DNA from: Verrucomicrobiota bacterium
GTDB taxonomy: Bacteria > Verrucomicrobiota > Verrucomicrobiia > Limisphaerales > UBA9464
Assembly: GCA_008933025.1 (NCBI GenBank)
Contig: WBXI01000009.1
Location: 1-43,513, forward strand
DNA length: 43,513 bases
Direction: 5' to 3'
In this document: one piece after another, positions 17,471 to 25,518 of the stretch
Numbering within the stretch: the first letter of the stretch is position 1
How the letters are laid out: each line of letters starts with the position of its first letter
Position numbers and translations under genes: made by a program
Notes under the pieces: generated by a model
Databases searched by the model: none
The model's input: the letters and a program-made list of their open reading frames with translations, nothing else
Told to the model about the DNA's origin: nothing

Positions 17471-17848
17471 ATGGTTCTCGGGATCGGCATCGACATCGTC
17501 GAGGTGGACCGCATCCGCGGGGCGTGGGAACGCCACGGGAATCGGTTCATGGAACGCATCCTGGTCGCCGGCGAATTGGCGTACTGCGCGGCGCAGTCCG
17601 ATCCCGCCCCCTCCTTGGCAGCGCGGTTCGCCGCCAAGGAGGCGGTGAGCAAGGCGTTCGGAACCGGCATCGGCGAAAAACTGGGCTGGCACGACATCGA
17701 GGTCGTCCGCCTGGCGTCGGGCCAGCCGCAGGTCCGGCTCGTGGGCAAGGGCGAGGCCTTGCTGGCGGAACGCGGGGCCCAACGCATCCATCTCAGTCTG
17801 TCCCACGCCGCGGCCTATGCGGCGGCCGTGGCCGTGCTGGAAAGCTGA
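17471..17848 (+). CDS. acpS: Holo-[acyl-carrier-protein] synthase AcpS
   Basis: A 125-residue trimeric-type phosphopantetheinyl transferase that activates the acyl carrier protein of fatty acid synthesis. GIGIDIVEVDRIRGAWERHG carries the first Mg-binding Asp, and ARFAAKEAVSKAFGTGIG the conserved Glu and Lys. The ending HLSLSHAAAYAAAVAVLE is typical. Length is normal. Its last 34 bp overlap the 3' end of the sigma factor gene on the other strand, so the two convergent transcripts share sequence and any terminator must lie within coding DNA. Confidence 0.96.
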   Translation: MVLGIGIDIVEVDRIRGAWERHGNRFMERILVAGELAYCAAQSDPAPSLAARFAAKEAVSKAFGTGIGEKLGWHDIEVVRLASGQPQVRLVGKGEALLAERGAQRIHLSLSHAAAYAAAVAVLES

Positions 17849-18921
17849 GGTGCCGCGGGGTGCGTGGCCGCGTCGCCAGGAAGGCGGACGGATTCGTGGC
17901 GTTCGATCCGCTTGCGCAGTTTCGAGAGCGCCAGATTCTGCAACTGGCGGATGCGTTCGCGCGTCACGCCGAACTTCCGGCCGATCTCGTCCAGCGTCCG
18001 CTCCGGTCCGCCGTTCAGCCCGAAACGTTCCTGCAGGATCGTCAATTCCCGGGCCTCGAGGATTCCCAGGAATCCCCGGACCATCTCGTGGGTGGTGCGT
18101 TCCTCGAGCACCCGGGCCGGATCGGGTTGGGCTTCGTCCGCGACCACCTCGCCCAGACGGCTCGAATCGTCGTCCGACAACGGTTGGTCCAGGGAGGCGG
18201 TCCGCATGGAGGCGCGCTGCCAGAGCTTCACCTTGCGGAGGGACACGCCGAGTTCCTCGGCCAGTTCCTCGTCCGAGGGTTCGTGGCCGAGGAGTTCGTG
18301 CAACTGCAGGGACACCCGGCGCATCCGGGTGATTTTGTCGACCAGATGGACGGGCAACCGGATCGTCTTCGACTGGTTGGCCAACGAGCGCTTGATGGAC
18401 TGCTTGATCCACCACGCCGCGTAGGTCGAGAGCTTGCCGCCCTTCGCGGGATCGAATCGTTCGACCCCCTTCATGAGCCCGATGTTGCCCTCGTTGATGA
18501 GGTCCAGCAGCGGCATGCCCAGGCTTTCGTAGTCGCGGGCGATCTTCACCACGAGGCGCAGGTTGGCGCGGATCATGTGCTCGCGCGCCGCCATGTCGCC
18601 CCGTTTGATGCGGGCGGCGAGATCGATCTCCTCCTGGACGGTGAGCAGTGGAACCTCGGCGGCATCGCGCAGATAGGCCGTGAGCGGGCTGCGAACCTCG
18701 CTGTAGGAGGTGGACGGCGCGGCATCGACGGCCTCGCGTCGGAGAACGATCGGGGGGATCAAGCCGTGGGGCAGTCCCTCCGCGCGGGAGTGGGAAACCG
18801 CCGCGCTCGGGGTCGGGCGGGAGGCACTGCGTTTCGGCGCCACGCGCCGGACGAGGGGACGCCGGTTCGATCGGTTGTTGGCGGTCGAACGCTTCCGGGT
18901 TGAGCGAGGGGTACGAGTCAT
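17815..18921 (-). CDS. RNA polymerase sigma-70 factor (RpoD/RpoS-like, no region 1.1)
   Basis: A 368-residue sigma factor with all core regions. A very basic N-terminal tail (about 35 residues rich in Arg/Ser) is followed by region 1.2 (SPLTAYLRDAAEVPLLT). Region 2 (AREHMIRANLRLVVKIARDY, FDPAKGGKLSTYAAWWIKQS) and region 3 (RMRRVSLQLHELLGHEPSDE) follow. Region 4 with its helix-turn-helix is RTLDEIGRKFGVTRERIRQL. Absence of the long region 1.1 and the size suggest an alternative group 2 sigma, not the housekeeping one. The ATG at 18921 is supported by GGAG 7 nt upstream. It is divergent from a CarH-like photoreceptor gene. Three 11-bp-phased repeats lie in its leader, so light- and B12-controlled expression is a reasonable inference. 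Confidence 0.93.
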   Translation of the reverse strand: MTRTPRSTRKRSTANNRSNRRPLVRRVAPKRSASRPTPSAAVSHSRAEGLPHGLIPPIVLRREAVDAAPSTSYSEVRSPLTAYLRDAAEVPLLTVQEEIDLAARIKRGDMAAREHMIRANLRLVVKIARDYESLGMPLLDLINEGNIGLMKGVERFDPAKGGKLSTYAAWWIKQSIKRSLANQSKTIRLPVHLVDKITRMRRVSLQLHELLGHEPSDEELAEELGVSLRKVKLWQRASMRTASLDQPLSDDDSSRLGEVVADEAQPDPARVLEERTTHEMVRGFLGILEARELTILQERFGLNGGPERTLDEIGRKFGVTRERIRQLQNLALSKLRKRIERHESVRLPGDAATHPAAPQLSSTATAAA

Positions 18922-18969
18922 GTGGTTTCTCCGTCGATGCCACCGATCTTCATGATCGGCTTCATGCTG

Positions 18970-18997
18970 TGTAGAGAAGATGTCTACGAGATGTAGA
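18970..18997. promoter_or_regulatory. Three 11-bp-phased hexamers, candidate CarH-type operator for the sigma gene
   Basis: TGTAGA at 18970, TGTCTA at 18981 and TGTAGA at 18992 share TGTnnA and are spaced exactly 11 bp apart, one helical turn. Direct repeats of about 11 bp are, as I recall, the binding mode of the tetrameric CarH repressor. They lie just downstream of the sigma gene's candidate -10, where bound protein would block transcription. Confidence 0.6.
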
Positions 18998-19026
18998 TGA
19001 ATGACGAAATGACGAAGTAATGTCAA
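18997..19026 (-). promoter_or_regulatory. Candidate promoter of the sigma factor gene
   Basis: On the minus strand a consensus -35 box TTGACA (19026-19021) is followed after 17-18 nt by CATTCAT (19003-18997), a poor -10. A strong -35 with a weak -10 fits a controlled promoter. Transcription would start near the first of the phased repeats. Confidence 0.45.
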
Positions 19027-19107
19027 TGTTCTAGTCGGGAAATGTTGAGGAACGCGGCGGGCAGGCACGGTCATGGCGCCGCAATTCGCCCGAAAAGCCC
19101 CCTTGCG

Positions 19108-19128
19108 TGTTTAGGAGTTGTCTATGAT
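19108..19128 (+). promoter_or_regulatory. Candidate autoregulatory site and -10 of the MerR-B12 gene
   Basis: TGTTTA (19108) and TGTCTA (19119) are again 11 bp apart; the second is identical to the middle site of the other cluster. A good -10, TATGAT at 19123-19128, overlaps the second hexamer. The predicted transcript would start about 10 nt before the ATG at 19144, so the leader is very short. I find no convincing -35 at normal spacing. Confidence 0.5.
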
Positions 19129-19143
19129 AAGTGCCGGGTAGTC

Positions 19144-20076
19144 ATGCCGGACGTTCGTCATTCCATCAAGGTCGTGGCCATGCGCACGGGGTTGAGCGCG
19201 CATGTGATCCGCGTGTGGGAAAAGCGGTATGGCACCGTCACGCCGGGACGGACCGAGGGCAATCGCCGGCTTTACCGCTCGGAGGACATCGAGCGGCTAC
19301 GCGTGCTCAAATTGGCGACGGACGCCGGCCACAGCATCGGGGACATCGCGCGGCTGCCCACCGAACGGGTGGCCCGGCTTCTCGCCGAGGATTTTTCCGC
19401 CGGCCGCAAGGTGGACCTGCCGGCGTCGTCCACGGGCGACGCCGCGGAGTGGGTGGCCGCGGCCCACGAGGCGGTGGTCGCGATGAACGCCGACGGGTTG
19501 GCCGCGCTGCTGGAGCGTTGTTCCGTTGCGCTCGGGCAAATGAAGTTGCTGACCGCCGTGATTGTTCCCTTGGTCGAGCGAATCGGCACGGAATGGCGCG
19601 ATGGCCACCTGAAGGTGGCGCAGGAACACATCGCCACCGCGACCATCCGGACGTTTCTCGGGCAAACCGGGCGTCCGATGGCATTGCATCCGGCCGCCCC
19701 GACCCTGGTGGCGACGACGCCGGCGGGGCAGATGCACGAACTGGGGGCGGCTTTGGCGGCGGCGGCGGCGCGGTCGCTGGGATGGCGGGTCGTGTATGCG
19801 GGGGCGAGCCTGCCCGCGGAGGAAATTGCGTCGGCCGTCCTCGCCCAGCGTGCCTTGGCGGTGGCCCTGTCGATCCTGCATCCGGCGGATGATCCCGATT
19901 TGCCCGCGGAGCTGCAGCGGTTGCGCCGCCTGTTGCCCGCGAAGGTCCACCTGATCGTGGGTGGGGCGGGGTGTGCGGCGTATGCGACGGCCTTGGCGTC
20001 GTGCGGGGCGACGATGGTGCGGGATCTGGGGCAATTCGAGGCGGCCTTGGATCGCCTGCGTTCGGGAGCGGGTTGA
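19144..20076 (+). CDS. MerR-family B12-dependent photoreceptor regulator (CarH/LitR type)
   Basis: A 310-residue regulator. The N-terminal MerR helix-turn-helix (SIKVVAMRTGLSAHVIRVWE, then KRYGTVTPGRTEGNRRLYR, residues 7-44) is joined to a four-helix cobalamin-binding cap and a Rossmann-like B12 domain (about residues 185-310). The light-sensing motif of CarH, W-x9-E-H, is present exactly: W151, E161, H162. The lower axial ligand position is H198 in QMHELGAALAA (family E/DxHxxG, here with Gln first). In CarH, adenosylcobalamin in the dark drives tetramerisation and DNA binding, and light breaks the Co-C bond. Divergent from a sigma factor gene with phased repeats between them. Carotenoid or photolyase genes, the classical targets, are not in the window. 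Confidence 0.9.
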   Translation: MPDVRHSIKVVAMRTGLSAHVIRVWEKRYGTVTPGRTEGNRRLYRSEDIERLRVLKLATDAGHSIGDIARLPTERVARLLAEDFSAGRKVDLPASSTGDAAEWVAAAHEAVVAMNADGLAALLERCSVALGQMKLLTAVIVPLVERIGTEWRDGHLKVAQEHIATATIRTFLGQTGRPMALHPAAPTLVATTPAGQMHELGAALAAAAARSLGWRVVYAGASLPAEEIASAVLAQRALAVALSILHPADDPDLPAELQRLRRLLPAKVHLIVGGAGCAAYATALASCGATMVRDLGQFEAALDRLRSGAG

Positions 20077-20090
20077 GGGGCCCACGAAAA

Positions 20091-20119
20091 ACGGGCGGGA
20101 GATTGCATCTCCCGCCCGT
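20091..20119 (-). terminator. Strong terminator between the regulator and fba
   Basis: Perfect 13-bp arms, ACGGGCGGGAGAT (20091-20103) and ATCTCCCGCCCGT (20107-20119), with a 3-nt loop. On the minus strand the hairpin is followed by TTTTCG, so it ends the fba transcript. It may also stop the convergent regulator transcript. Confidence 0.85.
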
Positions 20120-20148
20120 CGAGACCGTCCGAAACCGGGAGTCCCCGA

Positions 20149-21114
20149 TCAGTCGAAGGCGTGGCCGGAGCAGCAAAGGACGTCGCGGACCTTGTGCCGG
20201 ACCAGTTCCTTGGTGGCTTTGCGGGCGGGCCCGAGGAACTTGCGGGGATCGAATTCCTTCGGCTTTTCGGCGAAGACCTTGCGGATGGCGGCCGTCATGG
20301 CGAGGCGCAGGTCGGTATCGATGTTGACCTTGGTGCAACCCACGCGACGGGCGATCTCGATGTCGCCTTCGGGTACGCCGGCGGTGTCCTCGCCGAGTTG
20401 GCCACCGTACTTGTTGATCTCGAGGATGAGATCCTTGGGCACGGAAGAAGCACCGTGCAGCACCAGCGGGTAGTCGCCGAGACCGGCGTCGCTGAGGGCC
20501 TTCTTGATCGCCTTGAGGCGGTCGAGATCGAGGTGTTGCTCGCCCTTGAACTTGTAGGCGCCATGGCTGTTGCCGATGGCGATGGCCAGGGAATCGCAGC
20601 CGGACTGGCGGACGAACTCGACGGCCTCCTCGGGGTGGGTGTAGTGGCCGCCGGCGGAGAAGGCGCCGCCTTCCTCGCCTTCGTCGAATTGCGCGCCCAC
20701 CAGATGGCCGAGCTCGGATTCGACGACGCAGTTGTGCTTGTGGGCGTAATCGACCACGCGCTTGGTGATTTCCACGTTCTTCTCGAACGGTTCGTGCGAG
20801 GCGTCGATCATCACCGAAGTGAATCCCTCGTCGATGCACTGCTTGCAGAGCTCGAAGGAATCACCGTGGTCCAGATGCACCGCGATGGGGATGGTGCTGG
20901 TGCTGACCGCGGCCTCGATCAGCTTTTTGAGGTAGACCGGGTTGGCGTAGTCCCGGGCACCCTTGGAAATCTGGAGCATGACCGGGGCCTTCTCCTCCTC
21001 GCAGGCCTCGATGATGGCCTGGAGAAGCTCCATGTTGTTCACGTTGAAGGCGCCGAGGGCGTACTTGCCTTTGAGGGCCTTCGCGAACAGGTCGCGCGTG
21101 TGTGTCAGTGGCAT
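20149..21114 (-). CDS. fba: Class II fructose-bisphosphate aldolase
   Basis: A 321-residue zinc-dependent aldolase that interconverts fructose 1,6-bisphosphate with glyceraldehyde 3-phosphate and dihydroxyacetone phosphate. GAFNVNNMELLQAIIEACEE at the start, the zinc ligands in AVHLDHGDSFE and the GGHYTHPEEAVEFV region, LVLHGASSVP with the catalytic-loop Gly/Ser, and GCTKVNIDTDLRLAM at the phosphate site are all present. Length fits the class IIB group. It forms a single-gene unit with its own terminator downstream and about 200 bp of upstream sequence. Confidence 0.95.
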   Translation of the reverse strand: MPLTHTRDLFAKALKGKYALGAFNVNNMELLQAIIEACEEEKAPVMLQISKGARDYANPVYLKKLIEAAVSTSTIPIAVHLDHGDSFELCKQCIDEGFTSVMIDASHEPFEKNVEITKRVVDYAHKHNCVVESELGHLVGAQFDEGEEGGAFSAGGHYTHPEEAVEFVRQSGCDSLAIAIGNSHGAYKFKGEQHLDLDRLKAIKKALSDAGLGDYPLVLHGASSVPKDLILEINKYGGQLGEDTAGVPEGDIEIARRVGCTKVNIDTDLRLAMTAAIRKVFAEKPKEFDPRKFLGPARKATKELVRHKVRDVLCCSGHAFD

Positions 21115-21317
21115 AAAATGGTTCCGTTTCGCCGGGCCGCATGGCCCGACAAGCGCGGGACGCTACGCCAGCGGCCGGGGACGTGAAACAGGAAATTTGC
21201 GGCCCGAACCGCGGGCGTCTCCGGATTCCGTGGACGGCAGCACCGCGCCGCGGCGGCCGTCGTCGGACGGCGGACCGGCGACGGCATGGGGCTCCCGGAA
21301 AATCGTCGCCCGCGGCG

Positions 21318-22640
21318 TCACTTTCCGAACACCCAACGGCAGGCGATCACCGCCGCCAGCGCCCCGCCCGCGTCCGCCGCGAGCCCGGCCCACACCGCGT
21401 GCCTCGTGCGGCGGATCCCCACCGACCCGAAGTAGACCGCGATCACGTAGAACGTCGTCTCGGTGCCGCCGTAGAGCGTCGCCCCGGTTCGGGCCAGCAG
21501 GCTGTCCGGGCCGTGGGTCTTGGCCAGTTCGCCCAGCGCGGCCAGGGCGCCACTCCCGGTCAACGGGCGCAGCAGCGTCATCGGCAGCAATTCCGGCGGA
21601 TAGCCGATCGCCCCGAGCAACGGCGCCGCCACCCGGCCCAGCAGGTCGATCCCTCCGCTGCCCCGGAGGAAACCGATCGCGACCAGCATCCCCACCAGGT
21701 ACGGGATGATCCGGACCGAGGTCTGGAAACCTTCTTTGGCTCCCTCGATGAACTCGGAGTAGACGGCGATGCCACGGGCCGCCGCGTGCAGCGGGAAAAA
21801 CGACAGGAGGAACGGCACCGCCAGCAGCGACAGTGCGTCGATCGTCCGCAGCCAGACCGGTCGCAGTGCCTCCGCGGCGTCCGGTTGCGCCACGAACCGA
21901 ACGGCGACGAAAGCGAAGAAGAGGGCGAGGGCGATCACGGCCGGGGTGCCCCACGGGCGGTGCGTGGTCGTTTCGGGGGCCGCGGCCGGGGGTTCGGCGC
22001 TGGAAGCGGGATCCGTCGGGGTCGCCTGCCCATTTGCGGCGGCCGGCACGGGACCGAGCCGGAACCACGGGAGGCGCGCGAGCAATTTGACGGTGACCAA
22101 GCCGATCGTCGCCGAGGTGGCCGTGGTGAGTAGGGTGGTGCCGATGATCGCCGTCGGGTTGTGGGATCCCTGCGCGGCCAGCAGGGCGATGGCGCCGACG
22201 GGGACGAGTTGGATGCCGCCCGTGTTCAGGGCCAGCAGCGTGCACATCGCGTCGGTCGCGGTACCGGGGCGGCGGTTGAGGGATTCGAGGTCGCGCATGG
22301 CGCGAAGGCCGAGGGGTGTCGCGGCGTTGTTCAGGCCGAGCAGGTTCGCGGCGAGGTTCAGCAGCATCGATCCCATGGCCGGATGGTCGGCGGGCACGTC
22401 CGGGAACAGGCGGACCAGCAGGGGGCGGAGCCCGCGGGCGAGGGTCGAGACGAGGCCGGATTTCTCGGCGAGCCGCATGAGGCCGAGCCAAAGCGTCATG
22501 ACGCCGACGAGCCCGATGGAAAGGTTCACGGCGGCCCCGGCATTGCCGAGGGCCATTTCCGTGGCGGGCCCGAAACGGTTGTTGATCCCGGCCAGGACCA
22601 CGCCGACCAGCAGCAGGCCCAGCCAAATGCGGTTCAGCAT
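21318..22640 (-). CDS. SpmA-SpmB fusion (nucleoside-recognition domain membrane protein)
   Basis: A 440-residue polytopic membrane protein in which both halves match the spore maturation protein pair of Bacillus. The SpmA-like half starts MLNRIWLGLLLVGVVLAGIN and includes MLLNLAANLLGLNNAATPLG. The SpmB-like half (about residue 250 on) includes EFIEGAKEGFQTSVRIIPYL and YGGTETTFYVIAVYFGSVG. Both carry Gate/nucleoside-recognition domains. The two halves are joined by a Pro/Ala/Thr-rich linker. An alternative ATG at 22652 adds four residues. Non-sporulating Gram-negatives commonly carry this fusion; its substrate is unknown and a transport role is inferred. It follows the heme genes on the same strand after 318 bp. 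Confidence 0.88.
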   Translation of the reverse strand: MLNRIWLGLLLVGVVLAGINNRFGPATEMALGNAGAAVNLSIGLVGVMTLWLGLMRLAEKSGLVSTLARGLRPLLVRLFPDVPADHPAMGSMLLNLAANLLGLNNAATPLGLRAMRDLESLNRRPGTATDAMCTLLALNTGGIQLVPVGAIALLAAQGSHNPTAIIGTTLLTTATSATIGLVTVKLLARLPWFRLGPVPAAANGQATPTDPASSAEPPAAAPETTTHRPWGTPAVIALALFFAFVAVRFVAQPDAAEALRPVWLRTIDALSLLAVPFLLSFFPLHAAARGIAVYSEFIEGAKEGFQTSVRIIPYLVGMLVAIGFLRGSGGIDLLGRVAAPLLGAIGYPPELLPMTLLRPLTGSGALAALGELAKTHGPDSLLARTGATLYGGTETTFYVIAVYFGSVGIRRTRHAVWAGLAADAGGALAAVIACRWVFGK

Positions 22641-22958
22641 CGCCCGGAGCATGCAGGGCGTCGCGCGGGTTGTCAGTCGCCGATGCGTCTCCACCGGGGA
22701 AGGAAGGCATTCGGCGCGACGACACCGCTCCACGGAGTCCGCGGGCGTGCCGTGTTCGCGTCTCCGTGGGCAATGCCCCGGAGACCGTTGGCTTCGGGCT
22801 CCGACCGCTTGGGGGGAAGGGATGAAAGCAGGATGGGGACCGCCCGATGCGGACTCCGCGATCCGGCGCGGGCGGCGGTGTGGCGGTGTGGCGCCCCGAA
22901 CAAGGTCGATCCCAACGGTGGTTTCCACCCCGGTGGCGGGGTCCCGGGGGCCGTGACC
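22641..22958. other. Intergenic region between hemH and the spmAB gene
   Basis: About 318 bp without a supportable gene. A short hairpin (ACCCCG/CGGGGT, 22927-22942, 4-nt loop) stands just behind the hemH stop and may help end that transcript, although it has no U-run. A promoter for the spm gene should be here, but I cannot identify it. Confidence 0.5.
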
Positions 22959-24008
22959 TCATGCCGGCAGTCGGTCGGACACAGTCCCGCGCACCAGTGT
23001 CTCCAGCGTGTCGATCCATGCCGGGTGGTCGTTGAGGCAGGGCACCAACCGGAAATCCGTGCCGCCATTCGCGAGAAAATCGTGTCGGGCACGGTCGCCG
23101 ATCTCCTCGATCGTCTCGAGGCAGTCCGCCACGAAGGCGGGGGACATGACCACCAACCGCTTTTTCCCCGCCTTGGGCAACCGGACCACCTCGTGGTCGG
23201 TGAAGGGTTTCAGCCACGGGTCCCGGCCGAGTCGGGATTGGAACGAGACGGAATACTTGGAAGCGGGAATCCCGAGGCGCTCGGCGATGCCGGCCGCCGT
23301 GACCAGGCATTGGTGCCGGTAACAGGTGGCATGCGCGGGGTGGCTGCCCTCGCAGCAACCGGGGGACGCGAGGCAATGCGCATGGGTGGGGTCGCTTTTC
23401 CGCAGGTGGCGTTCGGGCAAACCGTGGAACGTGACCAGCAGGTGGTCGAATTCATCGCGGACGAAGGGTCGCGCCGTCTCGGCCAGGGCCTGGAGATACG
23501 ACGGGTGGCCGTAGAAGGGCGGCGTGACCGAAAGGGGCATGGCCGGCGCGATCCCGAGCAGGTCCGCGCGCACTTTTTCGACGGCGGACTCGTAGCTGGA
23601 CATCGCGTAATGCGGGAAGAGCGGCACGAGGGCCACGCGCGTCGCGCCACGGCGTTGCAGCGCCAGCAGGGCCTCGCGCGGCGTCGGGTTCTGGTACCGC
23701 ATGCACACCTCGACGGGCCATGCCATGCGTTGCTGCAGCAGGTCGCGCACGCGCCGGGCCATGGCCACCAGCGGCGAGCCCGCCTCGGTCCAGATCGTGG
23801 CGTAGGCCTTCGCGGATTCCTTGGGACGCGTCGGCAATATGAACCCGTGGACGATCAGGAACCGGATGGGCAACGGGGCGTCGATGACCCGTCCGTCCAT
23901 GAGGAATTCCCCGAGGTACTTGCGGACGTCGGGCACGCTCGGCGAGTCGGGGGACCCGAGGTTGATCAGCAGGATTCCCGGTCGGTCGGGGTTGGGTTCC
24001 GGAGACAT
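22959..24008 (-). CDS. hemH: Ferrochelatase HemH
   Basis: A 349-residue ferrochelatase that inserts ferrous iron into protoporphyrin IX. GILLINLGSPDSPSVPDVRK at the start, the active-site His in LVTFHGLPERHLRKSDP, YSVSFQSRLGRDPWLKPFTD, and the catalytic Glu region VVMSPAFVADCLETIEEIGD are all present. Several Cys (SPGCCEGSHPAHATCYRHQC) lie in the middle where many ferrochelatases have the PTYRHQC segment. Whether they bind an Fe-S cluster cannot be told. It follows hemG by 30 bp and is the last heme gene of the run. Confidence 0.96.
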   Translation of the reverse strand: MSPEPNPDRPGILLINLGSPDSPSVPDVRKYLGEFLMDGRVIDAPLPIRFLIVHGFILPTRPKESAKAYATIWTEAGSPLVAMARRVRDLLQQRMAWPVEVCMRYQNPTPREALLALQRRGATRVALVPLFPHYAMSSYESAVEKVRADLLGIAPAMPLSVTPPFYGHPSYLQALAETARPFVRDEFDHLLVTFHGLPERHLRKSDPTHAHCLASPGCCEGSHPAHATCYRHQCLVTAAGIAERLGIPASKYSVSFQSRLGRDPWLKPFTDHEVVRLPKAGKKRLVVMSPAFVADCLETIEEIGDRARHDFLANGGTDFRLVPCLNDHPAWIDTLETLVRGTVSDRLPA

Positions 24009-24038
24009 GGTGGGAGATCGATGGGGTGCGGCGAAGGA

Positions 24039-25469
24039 CTATGGATTGGCGCGGGGCGCGGGTGCCGGCGCCTTCGGGTTGGATCCGGCAATCTCCTCGG
24101 CGACGCGGAGACCGGCCACCAGGCAATCGGACAGGGAGATCCCGTCGCGGAAATGCCCGGCGAAACGCAGGCCGGGTTCGGATTCCTCGAGGCGGCGCAT
24201 GCGCTCCCGGAAATCCCCGTAGCCAAGGTTGTATTGGGGGATGCCCTGGGCGTGGACGCAGCGATGGACGAAGGTCGGTTCGCCCCGGACGCCGATCAAT
24301 CGTGCCAGGGATTCGCGGACCCGGCCGAGTTGATGTTCCAGGGGCGCCAATGCCAGACCGGGATCTCGCGAACCCCCGAGGTAACAGGTGATCGTCACGT
24401 GCCCCTCCGGCGCGCGTCCGGGAAACAGCGAGGAATTGAAGATCGCCCCGAGGATCGGAAACGGTTCGAGGGCGGGTACGAGGAGGCCGAACCCGTCGAG
24501 CGGATGCGCCACGTCCCCTCGGCGGAAGCCCAGCACGAGCGAGGTCACGGGTGCGTGGACGATCCCGGCGAGCCAGGCGAGGGAGTTGCCCTCGCGGCCT
24601 TCGAGCGATATCCGGGCGAGTTTGTGGGCGGGGGCGGCCAGCAGGACCGCGCGGTGGCGTCGCCGGTGGACTTGGTGTCCCCTCCGACTTTCCACTTCCC
24701 AGCCGTCCTCGTGCCGCGCCAAGGCGGTGACGGACGATTCGTACTCCACGCGGTTCCCGACGGCACGGAGCAGGCCGGAGACGAGCGTGCCGAGCCCGCC
24801 GACAAACGAAAGTTTGGGCGCGTTGGCACGCGGGGTCTCGCCCGAGCGCCGCCGTTCCCGCGCGCCGAGGAGTTGGCCGAGGAAGAGCGACCGGTGGCGG
24901 CGTTCGACGGCGGCGAGCCGCGGGAAGGCCTGGGCCACCGATAGACGTTCCGGTTCGCCGGCGTAGATGCCCGCGACGAGCGGGTTGATGGCGTAATCGA
25001 GGAACTCGCCGCCAAGGCGGCGCCGGACGAAACCCGCGACGCTTTCCTCGGGGGCATCGGTCGGCTGCCGGGGCAGGAAGAGGTCGCCCAGAACCCGGAG
25101 CTTGGCGTGCAGGCTGAAGAGGTCGGTGAACAGCCAGCCGGCAATGGAGCCGGGGATGGGCTTGGGGACGCCGTTGCGGACGATGAACCGTTTCGAGGCC
25201 CTGGAATCGGCCCCAAGGCATTGGTCGGCGAGGCCGATGTCGCGGATCAACGCGCGGATCTTCGGAGACGTTTCAAGGAGGGTATTGGGCCCATCCTCGG
25301 CGAGGTAACCGTCCCGGCAGACCGAGTGGACGGGTCCGCCCGCCCGGGTGCCCGCCTCGTACACGACGGCGTCGATCCCGAGTTGGCCGAGGCGAAAGGC
25401 GGCCGCGAGACCCGTGACCCCGGCGCCCACGATGGCGACGGGCCCGGTGGAATCGGGATCGGGAGTCAT
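24039..25469 (-). CDS. hemG: Protoporphyrinogen oxidase, HemG/HemY FAD type
   Basis: A 476-residue FAD-dependent amine-oxidase-like enzyme that oxidises protoporphyrinogen IX (or coproporphyrinogen III in some lineages). The dinucleotide motif is VAIVGAGVTGLAAAFRLGQL followed by VVYEAGTRAGG. YLAEDGPNTLLETSP, then FVRRRLGGEFLDYAINPLVA with IYAGEPERLSV, are PPOX signatures. The C-terminal FAD region is LRFAGHFRDGISLSDCLVAG. The ATG at 25469 is the natural start. The oxygen-using enzyme stands beside oxygen-independent hemN. Because a ferrochelatase and no coproheme decarboxylase follow, the classical protoporphyrin route is more likely than the coproporphyrin route. Confidence 0.92.
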   Translation of the reverse strand: MTPDPDSTGPVAIVGAGVTGLAAAFRLGQLGIDAVVYEAGTRAGGPVHSVCRDGYLAEDGPNTLLETSPKIRALIRDIGLADQCLGADSRASKRFIVRNGVPKPIPGSIAGWLFTDLFSLHAKLRVLGDLFLPRQPTDAPEESVAGFVRRRLGGEFLDYAINPLVAGIYAGEPERLSVAQAFPRLAAVERRHRSLFLGQLLGARERRRSGETPRANAPKLSFVGGLGTLVSGLLRAVGNRVEYESSVTALARHEDGWEVESRRGHQVHRRRHRAVLLAAPAHKLARISLEGREGNSLAWLAGIVHAPVTSLVLGFRRGDVAHPLDGFGLLVPALEPFPILGAIFNSSLFPGRAPEGHVTITCYLGGSRDPGLALAPLEHQLGRVRESLARLIGVRGEPTFVHRCVHAQGIPQYNLGYGDFRERMRRLEESEPGLRFAGHFRDGISLSDCLVAGLRVAEEIAGSNPKAPAPAPRANP

Positions 25470-25518
25470 GGTTTCCGGGTCGCGGGCGGTGTCGGGGAGG
25501 CGGTGGGCATTGCCCGGG

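Noticed and set aside
22161-24944. Long plus-strand frame of 927 codons opposite the spm, hemH and hemG genes
   Set aside because: Opposite-strand shadow; the minus-strand genes are unambiguous enzymes and the frame has no start context or recognisable domain.
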